Assembly: GCA_002049455.2 (NCBI GenBank) | Contig: KV918911.1 | Coordinates: 114,116-178,115, forward strand | DNA length: 64,000 nt | Source: Porphyra umbilicalis | Taxonomy: Eukaryota > Rhodophyta > Bangiophyceae > Bangiales > Bangiaceae | Direction: 5' to 3' | Shown here: in pieces, positions 63,780-64,000 of the stretch | Numbering within the stretch: the first letter of the stretch is position 1 | Layout: the number at the start of each line of letters is the position of its first letter | The notes under the pieces: generated by a model | Told to the model about the DNA's origin: nothing | The model's database searches: none | Seen by the model: the letters and a program-made list of their open reading frames with translations, nothing else | Made by a program: the position numbers and the translations under genes

Positions 63780-64000
63780 ACTTGGCGCGGCTGTCGGGGG
63801 GGGGGGGATAGGAGGGTAGGGTCCGCGGCTGCTTTTTCGTGTACGAAACGGCGCTGGTACGCAGCCGCGGGCGGCCGGGTAGCGTCGTACACCGGGGTTC
63901 GGGACCCGAGGCGCTCGCTTTTTGCTAATACAAACGACATCTTCTTTGAACGGGTTGCGTGGCACACACGCGGGGAGACACAAGCGCGAGCCCCGCACGA
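63780..64000. other. 3' flank of secreted-protein gene
   Basis: Contains a G10 run near 63798-63807. No feature recognised. Confidence 0.4.

Noticed and set aside
1-64000. CRISPR array
   Set aside because: No regularly spaced identical short repeats. The only periodic arrays are the 34-bp minisatellite and coding repeats.

Overview
This looks like eukaryotic nuclear DNA from a very GC-rich, intron-poor alga. My best guess is a bangiophyte red alga of the Porphyra/Pyropia kind; that is an inference from composition and gene content, not a proven identity. Supporting points are extreme GC with long poly-C/poly-G tracts, a eukaryotic tRNA-Pro(AGG), a PUFA-type ELO elongase, a trigger factor with a transit-peptide-like leader and one GTACGT...CAG intron, a SAC3/GANP (LENG8-like) protein, a CRT10-like WD protein and a secreted Ala/Arg-rich Cys protein.

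Layout. 0-25 kb is gene-poor and full of mobile DNA: a 34-bp degenerate minisatellite (2.0-2.96 kb), a tRNA-Pro (3.03 kb), unidentified or decayed element-like ORFs (5.5-7.6, 10.5-13.5, 17.4-18.6 kb), a broken Tc1/mariner (IS630-type) transposase (13.9-14.9 kb), a TA-flanked 2.8-kb element with a foldback element and a MITE inside it (7.76-10.56 kb), a short TA-flanked MITE (20.8 kb), and a TTA-flanked 2.3-kb Harbinger-like element with two smaller inverted-repeat elements nested in it (22.4-24.7 kb). 25-32.6 kb holds host genes: the elongase (+), an acidic-tailed protein (-) and a coiled-coil membrane protein (-). 33-36.3 kb is again repeats, including a MITE whose insertion can be read exactly against an unoccupied sister copy in this window. 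36.5-42.8 kb holds the CRT10-like gene (+), a Cys-rich protein (-) and a sulfotransferase-family gene (-). 43.16-49.45 kb is one complete 6.3-kb DNA transposon. 49.6-55.7 kb holds the trigger factor (-) and SAC3/LENG8-like (+) genes. 55.7-64 kb is mostly unassigned GC-rich sequence, with a secreted-protein gene at the right end.

The most interesting system is the 6.3-kb transposon. It has 29-bp terminal inverted repeats with two mismatches and apparent GAT target duplications, and it carries two convergent genes. Each gene product matches a different half of one transposase-like domain (the DUF7869 type, recalled from family knowledge). The minus-strand SAM-domain protein carries the FD...QPGP.YF first half, and the plus-strand repeat-rich protein carries the LH.D....NK.. 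/ GHTKF.PD second half. The candidate acidic residues of one RNase-H-like site would therefore lie on two polypeptides: a split, two-component transposase.

Homopolymer C tracts coincide with reading-frame breaks in two otherwise good genes (the plus-strand transposase gene and the CRT10-like gene). Several decayed element ORFs are interrupted mainly by TAG codons. Exact splice junctions, promoters and poly(A) sites could not be settled by eye unless stated.
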